This document shows, piece by piece, positions 6,953 through 9,164 of a DNA stretch of 9,164 nt (position 1 is its first letter; each line of letters starts with the position of its first letter). The notes under the pieces are model-generated. The model ran no database searches. It was given only the letters and a program-made list of their open reading frames with translations, and was not told where the DNA came from. Source of the DNA: an uncultured Neomegalonema sp. (GTDB lineage: Bacteria; Pseudomonadota; Alphaproteobacteria; Rhodobacterales; Rhodobacteraceae). The position numbers and the translations under genes were made by a program. The stretch covers positions 1 to 9,164 of the forward strand of contig CALGNW010000014.1 in the NCBI GenBank assembly GCA_937958345.1, in the 5' to 3' direction.

Positions 6953-7699
6953 ATGACCCCCGAAGGAACCGGATCCGAGGCGCTGGCCCCCGCGCCGCGC
7001 GACAAAAAACTCAACGCCTCGGCTGTCCGGCGTTATCTGGTCGAAAACCCCGGAATCGTGCTCGATGACGCCGAACTCGGCCAGCAACTCGTCGAGGCCG
7101 CAAACGCAAATCTTGGCGATAACGTCTATGATATGCAGGGCGCGGTAATGCACCGGATGCGCCGCCGCCTGCGCGCGGTCGAAGTGGAACGCGAAGAGAT
7201 TATCGACGCGGCCACCGAAAACATGGTGTCGATGAATTCGATCCACGACGCCGTGCTGACGATGCTCGAAGCCCCGACCTTTTCCGAGTTCATCGACATC
7301 GTCGGCGCACGTTTCGGGAAACTGCTGGCGGTCGACTCGATCCGGCTGTGCCTTGAAAGCGAATTGGCCGAGGAAGAAACGCCCAAGCCGGAGGGCAATA
7401 CCCTCATGGCGATCCATCCCGGTGACGTTGACCGCTTTTTCCACGGCATGAGTTGGGGTGTCACACTGCGTGAGGCCGAACCCGAGACGATGCACATTCA
7501 TACCGATCAGCGGATCACGTCCGAGGCGCTCGTCCGACTTGATTTCGGCGAGGGCACGCGCCCCGGCGTGCTGGTTTTCGGCGCACTCGACTCGGATCGC
7601 TTCCATGACGAGCAGGGCGGCGAATTGCTCGTGTTCCTCGGTGGCGCGATCAGCCGTGTCATGCGGCGTTGGCTCGATGGCGCAGGAATGGCCGCCTGA
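6953..7699 (+). CDS. DUF484 family protein (YigA-like)
   Basis: A 248-residue cytoplasmic protein, close in length to E. coli YigA. The N-terminal segment VRRYLVENPGIVLDD (about 25-39) is the hallmark of DUF484. A charged, probably coiled-coil helix follows (about 62-100, with MRRRLRAVEVEREEI). The rest, from about residue 105, looks like a GAF-type sensory fold (TMLEAPTFSEFIDIV onward), which is how this family is usually interpreted. Its biochemical role is unknown. The gene overlaps the probable xerC start by 23 bases. DUF484-xerC linkage is also found in gammaproteobacteria (the dapF-yigA-xerC region of E. coli), which suggests a shared but undefined link to chromosome-dimer resolution or division. 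Confidence 0.88.
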   Translation: MTPEGTGSEALAPAPRDKKLNASAVRRYLVENPGIVLDDAELGQQLVEAANANLGDNVYDMQGAVMHRMRRRLRAVEVEREEIIDAATENMVSMNSIHDAVLTMLEAPTFSEFIDIVGARFGKLLAVDSIRLCLESELAEEETPKPEGNTLMAIHPGDVDRFFHGMSWGVTLREAEPETMHIHTDQRITSEALVRLDFGEGTRPGVLVFGALDSDRFHDEQGGELLVFLGGAISRVMRRWLDGAGMAA

Positions 7700-8666
7700 T
7701 CAGGTGAGACGAGCCCGTACCGTCGATGGTCTGGTAAACCAATGGCTCTCCTCGTTGCTCGCACGCGGGATGAGCCAGTACACCATCGACGGTTACCGGC
7801 ATGACGTATCGGTTTTTCTCGCGACTCTCGCGCCTGCCGACTGCGAAAGACATCGTGGCAACGGGCCTGATCTGGTTCCTGGTGAAACGCTGCCAGTTTC
7901 CGCGCTTTCCGGTGTCACGACAAAGGAACTGCGCGTTTGGATGGCGCAGTTGAGGATTGACGGAGTCGGCAAGGCATCGATCGCGCGCGCCTTATCCGCG
8001 TTAAAGACCTTTTACAATTATGCTGCCGATACCCATGAGGTAAAGGCCGACGCCGTGCGTGCTGCACGCACCCCGCGGGCGCCGAAACCGCTTCCGAGGC
8101 CGTTGACCGCTGCCGATGCGATGCTGGTGCTCGAATCCACCGATCTAACAACCGATACCGATTGGATTGCCCTGCGCGACACCGCCGCGCTGACGGTGCT
8201 GTACGGGTGCGGTTTGCGCATTTCCGAGGGCCTATCGCTCAAAGGCAAAGACGCACCGTTGGGCACGTCCCTACGGATCACCGGTAAGGGCGGAAAGGAA
8301 CGGCAGGTTCCTGTGCTGGCGCAGGCGCGCTCTGCCGTCGAAGCCTATCGCGCTGCCTGTCCTTTTACACTTGAGGCTGACAAAGCCCTGTTTCGTGGCG
8401 CACGTGGCGGCGCGCTTAATCCGCGAATTCTACGCCAAACTATGAGCTGTGTGCGCACAATGCTGGGCCTGCCCGACGACGCAACACCCCACGCGCTGCG
8501 CCATAGCTTTGCGACGCATCTGATGGAGGCGGGCGGCGATCTGCGGGCGATCCAAACCTTGCTGGGTCATGCCAGCCTGTCGACAACCCAAAGGTATACG
8601 GCGGTGGACGAGGAACGGCTGTTATCAGCCTACGAAAAATCCCACCCGTCAGCGACCGGCCTCTGA
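7677..8666 (+). CDS. xerC: Site-specific tyrosine recombinase XerC
   Basis: Tyrosine recombinase of 329 residues that acts with XerD at dif to resolve chromosome dimers, under control of the FtsK gamma domain. The N-terminal core-binding SAM-like domain spans roughly 15-125 (YTIDGYRHDVSVFLATL, then IARALSALKTFYNYA). The catalytic domain has the full set: R181 (YGCGLRISEG), K204 (GKGGKER), H272 and R275 (HALRHSFATH), H298 (LLGHASLSTT) and nucleophile Y307 (QRYTAV). About 15 extra residues in the N-terminal domain (around CERHRGNGPDLVPGE) make it slightly longer than usual. I call XerC rather than XerD from the DUF484 neighbour. The start is uncertain: ATG 7677 overlaps DUF484 and has no clear Shine-Dalgarno, and GTG 7704, just after the DUF484 stop, would give 320 residues. 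The close spacing implies co-transcription. Confidence 0.92.
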   Translation: MAQEWPPDQVRRARTVDGLVNQWLSSLLARGMSQYTIDGYRHDVSVFLATLAPADCERHRGNGPDLVPGETLPVSALSGVTTKELRVWMAQLRIDGVGKASIARALSALKTFYNYAADTHEVKADAVRAARTPRAPKPLPRPLTAADAMLVLESTDLTTDTDWIALRDTAALTVLYGCGLRISEGLSLKGKDAPLGTSLRITGKGGKERQVPVLAQARSAVEAYRAACPFTLEADKALFRGARGGALNPRILRQTMSCVRTMLGLPDDATPHALRHSFATHLMEAGGDLRAIQTLLGHASLSTTQRYTAVDEERLLSAYEKSHPSATGL

Positions 8667-8701
8667 CGTTCACCGGTCAGACCGCTTGGCGAGCGGCTTT
8701 T
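8654..8701 (+). terminator. Weak hairpins at the end of xerC
   Basis: GACCGG (8654-8659) pairs with CCGGTC (8673-8678) across the xerC stop codon with a 13-base loop. CCGCT (8682-8686) then pairs with AGCGG (8692-8696), followed by CTTTT (8697-8701). The second hairpin has a terminator layout but only a five-pair stem. It may contribute to ending the xerC transcript. Confidence 0.35.
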
Positions 8702-8970
8702 GGCATTTGCAACGGTTCGGCCAGTACCGCCAAGGTCACACACTTGCCCGACCTCTGTCTCGGCAATGCTGGCAAGCTTGCTCTCGCTGTCTTGATCTCC
8801 CGGTCAATCTGCGATTTCCGGATTATCCATGATGCAAACGCGGTCAGGATTGCAGAGGATAGGGCAATCAACACAAAGGAAGGTGTGAATCCATTTGCCG
8901 GCTGAAGGGCGTATTCGCAATTTACGGCGGTATTATCGCGGCTTGTGGAAAAGCCCGGCCATTTCGACAT
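8677..8970 (-). CDS. Doubtful small membrane protein ORF
   Basis: A 97-residue minus-strand reading that fills the gap between xerC and the RNA methyltransferase. It contains one convincing hydrophobic segment (FVLIALSSAILTAFASWII, residues 32-50) followed by positive charge (RKS), as in a single-pass inner-membrane protein. Against it: the ATG lies 38 bases inside the methyltransferase gene, no Shine-Dalgarno precedes it or the internal GTG at 8874, and the second half uses AGA, AGG, ATA and CTA codons unlike its neighbours. A different minus frame across the second half (stop at 8630-8632) has more normal codon use, so a frameshifted remnant is possible. I recognise no family. Confidence 0.22.
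   Translation of the reverse strand: MSKWPGFSTSRDNTAVNCEYALQPANGFTPSFVLIALSSAILTAFASWIIRKSQIDREIKTARASLPALPRQRSGKCVTLAVLAEPLQMPKAARQAV
8744..8766. terminator. Hairpin between convergent xerC and RNA methyltransferase genes
   Basis: TTGCC plus GA (8744-8751, one bulged C at 8749) pairs with TCGGCAA (8760-8766) around an eight-base loop, giving seven pairs. CTTGCC (8743-8748) can instead pair with GGCAAG (8771-8776). The position between convergent genes fits a bidirectional terminator, but there is no T-run on either side, so this is a weak call. Confidence 0.25.
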
Positions 8971-9164
8971 GCGCGGACCAGCGGAACTGATCGACTGGCA
9001 TCACGCGCTCCAGCACGTATCCGCCGCTTGCCAATGTCGCCGCATCGCGGGCAAAGCTGGCGGGCATACACGATACACCGACGACCACAGGCACGGTTGA
9101 ACGGGCAATTTCCTGTGCCTGTGCTTTTGCGCCAGCGCGCGGCGGATCAAAAACGACCGCATCG
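8933..9164 (-). CDS. TrmA/RlmD-like class I SAM-dependent RNA (uracil-5-)methyltransferase, C-terminal part
   Basis: Only the last 76 residues are present; the gene continues beyond the right edge. Enzymes of this family transfer a methyl group from SAM to C5 of a uridine in tRNA or 23S rRNA, using a cysteine nucleophile. Visible family motifs are the catalytic-domain loop DPPRAGA (residues 6-12 of the visible part), the nucleophile motif SCMP followed by FARDA, then GGYVL and the C-terminal catalytic segment VDQFRWSAHVEMAGLF, with the general-base glutamate in HVE. The usual motif is SCNP; here Met replaces Asn. The N-terminal TRAM and SAM-binding regions are off the window, so tRNA and rRNA targets cannot be separated. 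The gene converges on xerC. Confidence 0.85.
   Translation of the reverse strand, partial: DAVVFDPPRAGAKAQAQEIARSTVPVVVGVSCMPASFARDAATLASGGYVLERVMPVDQFRWSAHVEMAGLFHKPR

Noticed and set aside
7458..7676. 73-residue N-terminal extension of XerC
   Set aside because: It lies wholly inside the DUF484 gene in another frame, is Arg/Ser-rich, and would make XerC far longer than the family norm.
1..9164. Mobile elements, CRISPR arrays, dif or att sites, defence islands
   Set aside because: I found no transposase motif, no regularly spaced repeats and no convincing dif-like 28-base site. XerC here is the housekeeping recombinase with a conserved neighbour, not a phage integrase.

Overview
The window looks like ordinary chromosomal housekeeping DNA from an alphaproteobacterium, most likely of the Rhodobacteraceae/Roseobacter type. 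The evidence is the GC-rich coding sequence, the style of the proteins (a short FtsK, an alphaproteobacterial LolA, a small TAL-type transaldolase, a TrmA-like RNA methyltransferase) and the gene order aminotransferase-ftsK-lolA and DUF484-xerC. I saw no mobile element, CRISPR array, tRNA or rRNA gene, phage gene, toxin-antitoxin pair or defence gene, and no candidate for a previously undescribed system. The findings are therefore modest: regulatory structures, start-site questions and unusual motif residues.

Layout. Bases 1-148 are the end of an unidentified upstream region, with a perfect 17-base palindrome. A UbiH/COQ6-family flavin hydroxylase lies on the minus strand (149-1387). A divergent intergenic region (1388-1608) holds a near-consensus CtrA-type box. 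It leads into a plus-strand block: a DapC-like aminotransferase (1609-2823), ftsK (2820-5168, start and stop overlapping by four bases) and lolA (5397-6020), with a strong hairpin between ftsK and lolA and a clear UUCG-loop terminator after lolA. A second plus-strand block follows: a transaldolase (6204-6857), a DUF484 protein (6953-7699) and xerC (7677-8666, overlapping DUF484). The 266-base gap 8667-8932 holds hairpins and one doubtful small membrane ORF on the minus strand. The window ends inside the C-terminal part of a TrmA-like RNA methyltransferase on the minus strand (8933-9164).

How the genes fit together. The first plus-strand block has an envelope and division theme: a probable diaminopimelate-pathway aminotransferase (peptidoglycan precursor and lysine), the septal DNA translocase FtsK, and the periplasmic lipoprotein carrier LolA. 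The ftsK-lolA neighbourhood also occurs in E. coli. The second block pairs a carbon-metabolism enzyme with DUF484-xerC, a linkage also known in gammaproteobacteria. XerC resolves chromosome dimers in a process that FtsK activates at the septum, so the two partners of that pathway sit about 2.5 kb apart here. The flanking minus-strand genes serve quinone synthesis and RNA modification.
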